From Casuarina equisetifolia (lineage: Eukaryota > Streptophyta > Magnoliopsida > Fagales > Casuarinaceae), in NCBI GenBank assembly GCA_028551475.1, contig CM052362.1, positions 18,830,021-18,894,020 of the forward strand: 64,000 nt of DNA, given 5' to 3'. The translations under genes were made by a program, and so were the position numbers. Position 1 is the stretch's first letter. Each line of letters begins with the position of its first letter. Below, in pieces: positions 36,790 to 48,600 of this stretch. The notes beneath the pieces are model-generated. The model was not told the DNA's origin. It saw only the letters and a list, made by a program, of their open reading frames with translations, and made no database searches.

Positions 36790-39530
36790 ATGTCAACCCA
36801 TGTGCAGCCTACTTTGGCCCTTCCTCCAAATCCCACCTCCTCCCTCTTCAGTGCGCTCTCATCCTCGACCTCGCTTGCCCACCTCAAACAAGTACACGCC
36901 CAAATCCTCCGCCGCTACAAGCTCGAATACCCCTCCAACGACTTCCTTCTTCAGCTCGTTGTCTCGGCTTGCGCTCTCAGCCCCGGTCTCTACTCCGCCA
37001 CCTCCCCGAGCCTCGACTACGCCCTTTCCGTCTTCAACCAGATCTCCAGGCGCGACGACCGTATCTCCAGCAAGCTCCTGCGCGAGTTGTCGCGGGGAGG
37101 CAAGCCCGTGACGTCCCTTCTGGTGTACGGGAGGTTGAGGAAGGAGGGACTTGTTGTGGATAGGTTCATCGTCCCGCTGTTGCTCAAGGCGGTATCTAGG
37201 GCTTCAGCTTTGGAGGAAGGGCTGGAGATTCATGGGCTTGCCTCGAAGTTGGGTTTCGGTTCGGACCCGTTTGTTCAGACGGGGTTGGTGGGGATGTATG
37301 CATCGTGTGGGCGGATTATGGAGGCGAGATTGGTGTTCGATAAAATGTCTCACCGGGATGTCGTTACTTGGAGCATCATGATTGACGGGTATGGCTATTG
37401 ATGGTATCTTTACTTGATTCCTTCAACTCCTACCGAGTTGCTATCAGACGCATTCTTGGGACGCATTTTTCAGAAGCAATTGAAAAGAGATGTTGGGAGA
37501 AATGTACTTGCTAATACAAGCTTGAAGAAAAGAAAATTAATAGAAGGAAAATAGCAATGGATTCTACGGGGACTCATAGGAATCAAAGAACTAGAAAAAC
37601 ATTTAGGACACACAACCTCCCCTTTACTGCCTCTTCAAATTCTCCTTCGGGCATGTTCAGGGTATGTGTTATCTTGTGACCAGTTATATGTCATGGTTAA
37701 CAAGCATTTAGACTGAAGATACTGTTGCGTTCTCAATGGATTTGGAATCATAAAACTTAAAACGTGAATTAATCCAGTTCGGCCAGTTTTCTCGGGGAGA
37801 CACTTCATTTAATATAAGTGTTCTAGTTATGTCTTTTTTAGTCATCCCACTTTTGATGAAATCATGGTCGAAAAAATTCATAAGTTTTCCCCTTCCTCTT
37901 CATTTAGATGCTGACCTCTGTACCATTTCCAATCAGGTACTGCCAGAGCGGCCTTTTTGATGATGCGTTGCAGCTCTTTGAAGAGATGAAGGCATCCAAT
38001 GTGGAACCAGATGAGATGATTCTTTCTAAAATTGTTTCTGCCTGTGGGCGTGGTGGAAGTTTAAGCTATGGGAAAACGATCCATAAGTTCATTACTGAAA
38101 ATAATATTGTGCTTGATACTCATCTACAGAGTGCGCTAGTCACCATGTATGCAAGTTTTGGATCCATGGATTTGGCTCAGGAATTGTTCAATAAGATGTC
38201 ACCCAAAAATTTGATTGTTTCGACCGCCATGGTTTCTGCATATGCAAGGCTTGGACGTGTTGAAGATGCTCGCATGATTTTTGACCAAATGGTTGAGAAG
38301 GACTTGGTATGTTGGAGTGCGATGATATCTTGTTATGCTGAGAGTGATCAGCCTCAAGAAGCTCTTAACTTATTCAATGAAATGCAAGTATTTGGAATTA
38401 AACCTGACCAAGTTAGCATGCTGGGTGTCATCTCAGCTTGTGCTCATCTTGGTGCATTGGACCATGCCAAATGGATCCATGTATATATTGACAGGAGTGG
38501 ATTTGGAGGAGCTTTGCGTGTTGGCAATGCTCTCATTGATATGTACGCTAAATGTGGGAGCTTGGAAAGAGCAAGACTGGTATTTGAGAATATGCCAAAA
38601 AAAGATGTGATATCTTGGACTAGTATCATAAGGGCCTTTGCCATGCATGGTGATGCTCAAAACGCAATAAGACTGTTCCATCAAATGAGAGACGAAAAGA
38701 TTGAACCTAATGGGGTGACATTTGTGGGTGTGCTTTATGCTTGTAGCCATGGAGGGTTAGTTGAGGAGGGGCGGAAAATCTTTTTATCCATGATTAATGA
38801 GCATAATATTTCTCCCAAACAAGAACACTTTGGTTGCATGGTTGACCTCTTTGGCCGTGCCAACCTGTTAAGGGAGGCTCTTGAAGTCATAGAGACAATG
38901 CCTTTCCCCCCTAGTGTCGTCATCTGGGGGTCATTGATGTCTGCCTGCTGGATTCATGGTGAGATTGAATTAGGAGAGTTTGCTGCCAAACAGGTTCTTA
39001 AGCTAGAGCCAGATCACGATGGAGCTCTTGTGGTGCTTTCAAACATTTATGCCAAAGAAAAAAGATGGGAAGATGTTGGAGAGGTGAGGAATTTGATGAA
39101 ACATAAAAGTATCTCTAAAGAGAAGGGATGTAGCAGGATAGAGTTAAACAATGAGGTATTTCAGTTTTTTATGGCAGATAGAAATCATAAAGAAGCGGAT
39201 CAGATCTATGAGAAATTGGATGAGGTGGTTAGTAAATTGAAGCTGGTTGGTTACACTCCAAATACCTGTGGTGTTTTGGTTGATGTAGAAGAAGACGAAA
39301 AAAAGAAAATGGTTCTCTGGCATAGTGAAAAGTTGGCACTTTGTTATGGTCTGATGAATGATTCAAAAGAGTCGCGTATTCGCATAGTGAAAAATCTTAG
39401 GATTTGTGAGGACTGTCATACCTTTATGAAGTTGGTTTCAAAAGTGTATGGGAGAGAGATTGTTGTTAGAGATAGGACTAGGTTTCACCATTACAAGAAT
39501 GGACTCTGTTCTTGTGAAGATTATTGGTAA
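36790..39530 (+). CDS. DYW-type PPR protein, At4g14820-like
   Basis: A PLS-DYW pentatricopeptide repeat protein, a class that edits organelle RNA. Exons 36790-37388 and 37937-39530 join in phase 2 to read WSIMIDG-YCQSGLFDDAL; the product is 730 aa, near the 722 aa I recall for At4g14820. Shared text includes HLKQVHAQILR, GMYASCGRI.EARLVFDKMSHRDVVTW, MKASNVEPDEMIL, SACGRGG, ESDQPQEAL, CMVDLFGRANLLREALEVIE, VIWGSLMSAC and LEPDHDGALVVLSNIYA. The DYW part shows LWHSEKLALCYGLMN, NLRICEDCHTF and ends SCEDYW with all expected zinc ligands. Without splicing the frame would stop at 37402, ten codons before the fifth repeat continues. A longer frame begins at 36706, but MSTHVQPTLALPPNP fits the family better. 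RNA target unknown. Confidence 0.9.
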
Positions 39531-39917
39531 CCCTATGCCTTTATTTCCCTGTAAGAGAATTTATGATACTTCTTTGTGTAAGAAAAAGGTGAAGGCATGC
39601 ATTCTGGTCTGAGGGGGCTTACCCATTTGCAATCCAGTTCATGATAAGGGAATCGGTTTCTGGCAAGGGAAGTCAAACCTTAAGGCATTCAATCTGATTG
39701 GACTGCACTGATGAAAGGTAGGAGCAACATGTACAATTTGAAGTCTAAAGCTATTCTCAGTCAATAATGAGAAAAGAAAATTCGATTCAAAAGTCTTTCC
39801 TACTACAAAATACTAAAAATAGGAAATAAAAGCAGGAAAGGCCTCTCACAAGAAATGAGAACCCGGTTCTGCAACAGAAGGTGAGGCAACTAGATATCAA
39901 TCCGTTGGTTCTCTCTT

Positions 39918-41237
39918 TTAAGTCGGTATCTTCCTATCAAATTCTGCGGTAAACTCACTGAACCGGTAGTTTTCCCAAGCAGAGAAGAGCCAAAACTCTT
40001 GCTTCAGCCTTCCAACCATTCTTGAGATGCGATGCTTCAAGAACTCCACTCCTGCTGAAAATAACCTTGAGTTGTCCAATATTAAGCTCCGGCGATACTC
40101 GAGCACCCAGGTTTCAGGATTTAGTTGCACGACTGAGGCGTCCCACATCTTGTGCACCCACGAAGTGTTCCCCTTCCGAATCAAAAACCCAACACTTCCA
40201 TCCGACCACTTTGTCCGCAGCAAATAAAATCATGAACTTAAATTAGAAATTATCTGCCAATTGAAACTATCTGCAACTGTAAATATGAAGTGTTTCGGGC
40301 TTACCTCCGTCACTCTGCCAGATAAGATAGTGAATGATCGGGAAGAAAACCCTGCTGTAAGCAATCCCGCAGTTTGCAAAGGCCAACCCCATATGCCCAC
40401 CTCTTCTGCTGCTGTCTTGTACAATGTACAACGCGAACTTAAGAGCAAACCATCCTGAAAAATGTAAATATATTTGAATCTCAGAGCAGGAAGATTTCAG
40501 TTTTCTCAAATGTAAGAACCGTTGTTACAAAATTGGTGAATAATGCAATAGCTTCAAACCAGGATTAAGCTTTCTTTTCCGTAGAAAATTTTGGTACAGA
40601 ATACCTGATCAATTTCCCAATTCGAATTTGCATAGCTGCAATTTGAGATCTCCCCATCAACAAGACCTTGCAACTCTCTCTGCACAAACCTCAGCCTCCC
40701 CCTCAAATCTTCCACAACCCAAGATCTCTCGCCAAGATTCCTGACTATATCCGCGGACAGCACGGGTCTTAAAAGCCCAGAAACTACCCATGACGATCCG
40801 AAGTGCGCTGAAAAAATCAGGCTCAAAACCAGTAGCAACCTAAAGAAGCAATCCCCCAAACGCCACTTTCCCTTATTGTTCTCCATCTTCTGTTCTAAAT
40901 TCAATCTGGTACTGGATATGGAAACGGGAGAGACCGGAACCCTAATAGGGCTCGAACTAGGCGTAGACAAGTTACAAGAATTGAACGAGATCGGAGTGCG
41001 CTCTACTTCACGGTTGGGCCGAGAAGCGGAGATATTGGTGAGGGAGCTTTTCTGGTAGCTAGTGGGCATAAGGTCAAGGGTGGCATTGATGCTGGCCAAG
41101 CAAATCTCGCACTTGCAATTGGCGTCTTTTCGGCACCCGGGGAAGTAGCAGCTGTCGCGGCTTTCCGATCGGTCGTCTTCAACGACCATGGTGGTGCTTG
41201 ATTTCCCAGAGGCTGATGCTAAGAGCACCGTTTTCAT
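39918..41237 (-). CDS. Unknown one-pass membrane protein, Cys-rich N-terminus
   Basis: Three exons: 40605-41237, 40305-40454 and 39918-40208, all in phase 0, give 357 aa. The start MKTVLLASASGKSS precedes a cysteine cluster at 30-46 (CYFPGCRKDANCKCEIC) followed by INATLDLMPTS, then a Ser/Pro-rich linker. One hydrophobic segment lies at ~130-148 (FFRLLLVLSLIFSAHFG). The C-terminal part, after GIWGWPLQTAGLLTAGF and WSDGSVGFLIRKG, reads NTSWVHKMWDASVVQLNPETW and is rich in aromatic residues. The first two introns have good donors; the acceptor of exon 3 (ggacaaag|TGG) is weak. I recognise the look of a plant-specific family but cannot name it. Probably a membrane protein with a luminal C-terminal domain; that is inference. 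Confidence 0.75.
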
Positions 41238-44200
41238 GGCGTTTTGCGTCTTTTAGTTGTCTGATATTGTGCCTTTTCTTGGTCTCGACTCTTTTGTTTG
41301 AGAGAGCTAGGATTTTCAAAATTTGAACCCAACGGTCATATATGGCATGAGACCGTTTTTGAAGGAAGGAGACAGGTTAGCATTACCGGAAATGACCGGA
41401 ACAGCCCTGGACCTTTAGCCTTGTGACCTTTGTTACGGCTGCGATCAGAGGACCCAATCTGGGAATATGCATGTGGAGGAGCGGGCTTCGCTAAGTTGGA
41501 AGCGCCTTAAGGCTTTAGACATTGATTCGTGATAAATTAGTAGGATTTGAGATTAAGGTTTTAAGTTTAACATTTGAATGTGTAAGTTTGGATATGTTAA
41601 AAAAAAAATCAAAAAAAGACTAAGGGTTTAAAGCCAAAAAAAAGCTCTCTTTTCTATTTTTTATTATTTTTTTTATTTTTACAGATGCACTTGCACATTT
41701 TTAAGATTAAATCTAGAATCAAAAGGTTTTAATGTCACGGTTTAAGTTTTAGTTCAAAAAGTTAATCCAATAAAAGAAGTAGTCAAACTTCCTTATGTGG
41801 CCCAATCATTCAAATTTATGTTATCATCTATATGGGTGGGCTCTTGCCTACCTTACACTAGGGATAACAATTACAAGTGTCTCTAGGTGGAATCATAATT
41901 TGACTCTAAATATTACATGTAATGGGCCTAAATTTTATTCTAAAAGAGAAACCCATTATATCAAGCTATTTTAGCTAGCCAATGTCAAAGTGTCCCGACA
42001 CTTTTCGGCAATGATGAAAGCTCTTTCTTTGTTAGTGTTCTGGAATTAATTGCGAAGGAAGTTAGTGGTGTTAAAATCTTCAATTGAAGTATGAAATATG
42101 ATTTTGAATTTCAACTAAAATTGAAGTACGGGTTAAGTTTTTGCCCAATCTAATCTAACCATTACATAAATATACTGAAGATCCTTGTACTACTTTTTTG
42201 ACTTAAAGTATCAAAAAGTAGAGACAGAGCTGTAGGCAAATCTAGACAAGGATGGAATAAGATCGAAAAAGAAGGTTTATTGTGTGCTCTTTTTCTAGAT
42301 TTTGTCAGCCATAGACGTAAGGAGTACAATATTTTGTCATTTGCAATATCTCGTACTATCATCACCGACTTGTTTCTCTTCTCCATTTTATTATCAGATC
42401 CTACTACCCTACTTACAATCAAATGGGTCCCGAATTAAGTCATCTCATCGTCTCTAGCACGTAACATCTCCTGGAAAGTCCACAAAACCGCCAACACCCA
42501 ATAAGCTTTATGTCCCTGAATTTCCTTCCAACTTCTTCCCTTTGAAAAATCCCCTCGTTTTCTGCTTTGGAAACAGATTCCAGTGGCTTCTGATTTGCTT
42601 TCGGATCTGTCTCTCTAAAAATGGGACTGTCGGCTGCTCTTCTAATCAGTTTAAGAAATCCATGAAAACGTGTTGTAGTGTTCCGGCGTGGGAATCAGTG
42701 ATGGTTTGTTGCATCAGGGACAATCTCACAAAGTCAAAGTGTCCTTGTCTCCCCCAAGACCCTGATGATTAACTTGTTGAGCAAGAATGACGTAGAATGA
42801 AAGCTTGTAGAATCCATCCCTTCGACTGAAGAGACTGTGAGTGAATAATGCACGACTTTATTAAGTTATTACGAGTGCGATAAAAAGGCAGTCACCTGGT
42901 CATCAATGTCCTTCAAAGTTATCGTCGTTGTTGAAAAAGGTGGATGTGCCTTTCATAATGATGCAGAAGTGGCGGTAGCTTTTTCCTTTCTTTTCTTAAA
43001 AGAAGATACTATTTCTACTACTGTTACTAGAAAATGGAGAAAAAGAAAGAGCATTCAACACACAAGCCAACCTGCTGTGAAAGGTTGAAGATGGGAGATT
43101 TTGTCTTGGAGTTTCTAAAGATTCATGCAGGCCCACCGTTGACATCGACGAAGGCATCAGCTTGGTTCTGGTGCTTCTCTTTCAAACAGCCACCGTCCAG
43201 AAGTCGGCACTATCAACAGCTTCCAAAAAGCATAAGCTATCTCCTCCTTGTTGGAGGAATCACTTGAAAGTTACTCTCCATTAGCAATCCCTTGTCAGCT
43301 GCGTTGATGCCCCAGTACTGTTACCTTCTGCGCCCGCATGTTTTGCTTCCGCGGGCAGCGTAGTGGGGAAGTGGGGAAGCCCCCTGTTGTCCTCTTAAAT
43401 AAGGTTATAATAATAAAAAATATTTTTGCCCTTTTAAAGTTGATTTGTAAGAGTTTTAAGTTGTCATCAAGCACACAGATTTTGATCCACATGATGCCAT
43501 AAACATGAAATTCTAACCCAAAAGACTAGTTTGATAGATAAAGTTATGTAGATTATTATAAACCATATGATCACGTACATCTAACATAATTGTTATCTCT
43601 CTCGATAGTAAGATGTTCCCTACTTATTTCTAAGTAAATTAGTATAATAGGTAAAGTTACCTAAATTCTTATAAATTTAATATTTCTTACTTATCTTTTT
43701 AATATAAAATAATATCTTTTATATCATTTCTCATATATTATTTTTATTGAAGTGTTCTATCTTGAAATATGATAATGAGATGACTAAAATATGAATATGT
43801 CTGAATTGAAAAATTCATTCAATAATATTTATATCAAGAAAAATATTAAAAATAAGTATTATCATATATTAAAAGTCTAAGAATAAATTATTATTTTTAT
43901 AATAATTAAAATTAAAATTTTAATATAAACCATCGCACTTGTTAAGCGTAAGTCTTGTAAGAATTTTATGGCTGAGAGGGCATAGTTCCCAACCTGCCAC
44001 GCCGTAATGGTACTACGGTTCAGACGAGATACGGCACCCTCGGATGGTCACTGCATAGCAAGTACTGTCAGACAAGCAAGTGCTGTGACCCATGAATGAC
44101 CTCTGTTACCTGATCACATGGAGGCACGATTGATTGCCCAGAAAATATTGGTACTTCCAGAGAAGACTAGTTTTCTTAGTAGAACATACGGTGGCTGCAA

Positions 44201-45180
44201 TCGTTCTCATAGTTCTTCATGTGACTTTGGACAATGAGTGTGGAAAGGTTCTAATCAAACATGGACAATAAAAAACATGTCAGACTTTGGATTTTCGGAG
44301 TTGGATTAGGTCTATATGTCAATTTCTGGCCTCAGTCTCTTAGCTTTGAGGTGCTTTAAAGAGAGAGGTTGTGTGAATCAAGCATTAACAGAGACCTTTG
44401 GTTAGTTCAAGCATGAAGGTGATTGGTTATCAGAAGGTTGGGATTTCACTGTGCCCTGTCTACTTTTTTCATCTAAAAAGCACTATCACAAAGATAAACA
44501 TGTTTCTCTGTTCAACGAGTAATTATGTTGAATAAACTAGTATATTAACTCAAATAATTGAAGCAAGGTGCATAATGTGGACATTGTCCTTTCTCGTGGA
44601 GTGGGAGTTTGACTCTTATTGCCGTCTTTTATTACTAGAAACGCAGGATTTGTTCTTGATTTGATCAGATAAAATAAGCAACTGAGACGGGTAGAGAAAA
44701 AATATCCTGGGTTTCAAGAACCAAGTCTACTTTTCCCCCAGCAGCACTTCTGAGTTGTTTGACTCGCAGAGCACAGTTAATCACTCTTCAAATGTTAAAA
44801 TGAAATTTCTACTTCTCTGACACGTTTAAAGGAAACTTTGAGTCATCAAAAGAGGCATCGATGATGAAGAAAAATAAGGGTGAAATCAAAAAGAAAAAGC
44901 TCAGCTCCTTACACTATGGCCTATCAATTTTCTTGAATGACTGGCAGAGACACAGAGAGAGATGAGAGTCCCTGGAAGATTAACTTTCTGTGAAGCTAGG
45001 ATTTTTAGCGAACAAGAAAACGAAGGCACAAGCACACGAATCTAGATTTAAGAGTTTGGAAAACCAAGAAGCAGCATCCATTTGAAACATTATCCCCTGT
45101 ACAAGACAAGTTGAAACCTTGCCATGAAAGGCAACCTATATTATTCCAACCATAGCAGATGCTTCCCTGCTTCTTTCCGA
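41238..45180. other. Long intergenic region
   Basis: No gene found. 41238-41480 is the upstream region of the membrane-protein gene. 41600-41700 and 43500-43930 are extremely AT rich. Small plus-strand frames at 42542-42772 and 42906-43267 have no recognisable similarity. The last ~200 bp before 45180 is probably the 3' untranslated region of the DUF1677 gene. Confidence 0.4.
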
Positions 45181-45603
45181 TCAGTACATTGAGAGAGACG
45201 AGGTATCGGTGACTTGTGACGAGCTGGCTGATCTTGAATACTTCTTTCCGGAAGATGGTGATGATGCCAAGTCCCCCGACCTTCTCCTTAGCATCTGCCT
45301 CATCCCGTCGGCTACGCGAACAGCCGGGTTCGATTTGAATTTCCGACAAAACGACATGTGAGCCTTCACAGCTTCTTCCACTCCAGAGGGCTTCTTTCCG
45401 CGGCTAACTTCATCTCTTACGGCTTCTGAGCACAACCCACAGAGCCATTTGCCATCAAACTTGGACTTGACTTCTCTTATATAGTCCTGAGTACAATCTT
45501 CTTTGAGGCCACAACATTCACACTTGACTGACTCAATCTCCATTTCTTTGTTCTTATTCCTTCCTTGGAAGGGGTTGGGAAGGATAGAGTTTTTCCTTTT
45601 CAA
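45181..45603 (-). CDS. DUF1677 small zinc-ribbon-like protein
   Basis: A single-exon gene of 140 aa, or 120 aa if translation begins at the internal Met at 45543. The family core starts there: MEIESVKCECCGLKEDCTQDYI, then GKWLCGLCSEAVRDEV, EEAVKAHMSFCRKF and ADGMRQMLRR. Two CxxC pairs (CECC, CGLC) plus further Cys suggest a metal site. The serine-rich tail ends TSSLSMY. DUF1677 proteins are plant specific and have no settled function. From memory the relatives are At3g22540 and At4g14819, both next to genes whose homologues are in this window. The upstream 20 codons are basic and unlike the family, so the downstream start is about equally likely. Confidence 0.9.
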   Translation of the reverse strand: MKRKNSILPNPFQGRNKNKEMEIESVKCECCGLKEDCTQDYIREVKSKFDGKWLCGLCSEAVRDEVSRGKKPSGVEEAVKAHMSFCRKFKSNPAVRVADGMRQMLRRRSGDLASSPSSGKKYSRSASSSQVTDTSSLSMY

Positions 45604-48600
45604 GCGCGAAAGGATTTGCGAAGATGATTGGCTGGGTTGTGGTGGCTAATTATCCCTGCTTTCCTTCTTGGATTTGATGGCAATAATGGTGCAGAAAGTG
45701 GGTATCTTTTACTTACTTTTTGGCTGAGGCTTCTTAATTGGCATGATGGTTTTGTTGCTTCAAGAACTAGGAAGAGTCATGGGTTGTATGAAAGCTTTTT
45801 ATGGTTGGCAATTTGGTTGAGAGAGAGAAGAAATCTGCCATAATTTCCTCCATGTTCTAAGGGACATAGGGCAGTGGAAAACCAGACAAGGGTGGTCTGA
45901 GGGGCCCTTTCTAGCATTTAAAACGTAATTCCAACCCCCCCTTCCCCTTTGCCCAACCAAATTTTTTTTATAATAGAACAAAATTCTTAACTGGGGACTT
46001 CTTGAATCTATTGTTTTTACTATACTCTCTCTCTCTCTTCTGTGTCATTCGTGTCTTCTAGTGTTGTTTGTTGCCTTTCTTTATGGTAGTTTTCTCTTCC
46101 TTTTAGTTGATTGACAGTTGCTTTCGGTTAACATGGTTGAACTAGACCCTACTAAATCGACTTGTTTTGGCTTCGGCTCCACTTGACTTGGCCATCACTG
46201 GCTGGAACTCTGGCTGCGCTATGGTTAGGCCCTGGTTGCTAGGGTTATCGTGGTTCCACGAATATATCCTCTTATTGACCAGAAAAAAATGTAGTATCAA
46301 GCCTATATTAGCACAGGGTCGCCATCACAGTCGTGCTTTTATGGACAAAAGAGACCCACAGATTATCAAACGGATACAGTTTGTTTCTGTGGGTAATTCT
46401 TATCATACATGAATGATTCGTGCACCAAATCTTTCAAAATTACGGTGGAAGGAAATTTTTATATTTTTTAGCTACTTGTGGATGTATGATGTGAAACGGT
46501 TTAAAATTATAATTCAAAAGTTAACTTAAGTTAAGAAAAATATCTTTAATTTAAATAATTTTATGTATATACTTTAATAATATGAGACAATCTATGACAT
46601 AATAAAACCTCTCACGAGATAAATCGTGAAATCATAAAAGTGTTAAGGAAAGAACTTAACTTTGATATCATATTAATATATCTAAAATATCAAATGACAT
46701 ATCAATGTCTTAAACCAATAAAATTTAATCATAATTTTTGTGTTGAAACTAATTTCACTATAGTTTTTAATTTGGTGGAGAGGACACGACACAAACATCT
46801 TCTAGTCATAGAAAGCATGAAGATGACAGAGGAAGAAAATGGGCTGCTGCACTTGATTTCAATGCAAGACTTGCAATAATGCAAACAACCTTTTGTCACA
46901 TTGAGACTTTGATTTTTCAGCAGAGAGGGTATTGTTGATGTGAGTAGTCAAATTGCATGGGGTGAAGTGGATGAGAAAAAGACATGGACATAAAAAGGAA
47001 CCACAGGATGTTGGATGTTACCCTGTCCAATCCCATCCTCCCTATGTTTTTGTTTGCATACCTGCGAAGTTTTAGCAACTGGTACAGCCTTCAATTATCA
47101 AATTTGACCGTCATGGGGAACATGTTAACCCCACTTCACTGTTATGCATTTCCATCACCCATTCATGTTCTGGGTGGCCTGGCATCATTGAAAGCTAAGC
47201 AAACAATTATTAAAGGATAAGAGTCTAAAGATTAAAGATTTGTCCAATTTTCTATCCTGCGGTTGGTAAGGTTTTCCCTGGTTTTCCTCGTGCGGCGCCT
47301 GCACAGTAAAATTCTTTTGACTGGCTAACCCATTTTGGCCTTGGGACAGAGGCTCTATTCCCATTAGCCAAGCTCTAGTAATGATGATCATGGTTTTTGA
47401 ATAAAATAATTGGGAAAAATCCTGAAAAAAGGACTGATATCAATGAGCTATTAGAATAATCTTCCAATTATATGTCTATTTTGTGATTCTTTTTCTTCTT
47501 AAACTTCTGTACAAGAGACTTAAACTTCAAGGTTTGAAGTTTTCGTCCAACATGAATAAAAGATGTCAACCATATTGCTATCATACAATCAAACACTATC
47601 ACGAATCAAGTTTTCCTCTTCATCTAGTTTCCTAAAAAGTTTCTTGTCATTATAAATACCCTTGTATATTTATTTTACTGCAAGCTAACATACTTCTATT
47701 CTTCTTCTTTCTTTGGTTGACAAATATTTAGCAATCAATTGAACAAGGAAGATTATCAAGTGGATAGTTTCCATCTAATTCTATAAAAAAATTATTTTTT
47801 TATTTATTTTATAGAGCCCTTTAAAAAAAGATTATTTTTCATAAAAAAATTTCAGATAAAAAATATGAGCAATGAACTCTATTAAAGATAATGACTACTT
47901 CTTAAATTTAAAAAAAATCTTATATACGAATGTGAGATTTTCTTCCAAATCAAAGATGATTGTCACTCATAAATGTAATAAATAGATATTTGTTGACTTT
48001 TTAAATATATATTTAAGAGAGTTATTTTAATCATTTATTAAGTTGTATGATTAATATTTTGTTTGGACTTTATAAAAGAAGTGAAAAGAATTTGAATTTA
48101 GACATAAACATGAATAACATGATTAAGAGATCACCGCAATGATTTTTAAAATTATGTTCAATTATTTCCTATTATTTGTTAGATCTTTTGGATAATTTCC
48201 ACTCCCTAGATGGGTCACCTAGGTATTATAGCTAAACTTGGAAAGAGAAGGCAGACGCGTGCAAGCGAGTACAAGCAATCATTACTTCAAAATTCAACCG
48301 TGATGATTGAGGGAGAAGTAAGACTTGTGAACCATTTGGTCTTTAACTCACTTAAGCCATCTTGGAATCCCATCTTTTCCTATGCTTTTCAAATCCTTTT
48401 CTTCTTCTCCGATTTGATTAAAAAACGTGTGGCAGGAGACTAATTTCTTTTTTAACATTCCACTTCTCGAGGCACTCAAGAATCTATCATACTTTATACC
48501 GTAAAATCTGTACCTAATCCATAATGAAAGAGACATCATCATTGTTTTGGTGGCGGGGTTTAGCCATTTCATGCGATTGCAAAATGGGGTTATATTCTGC

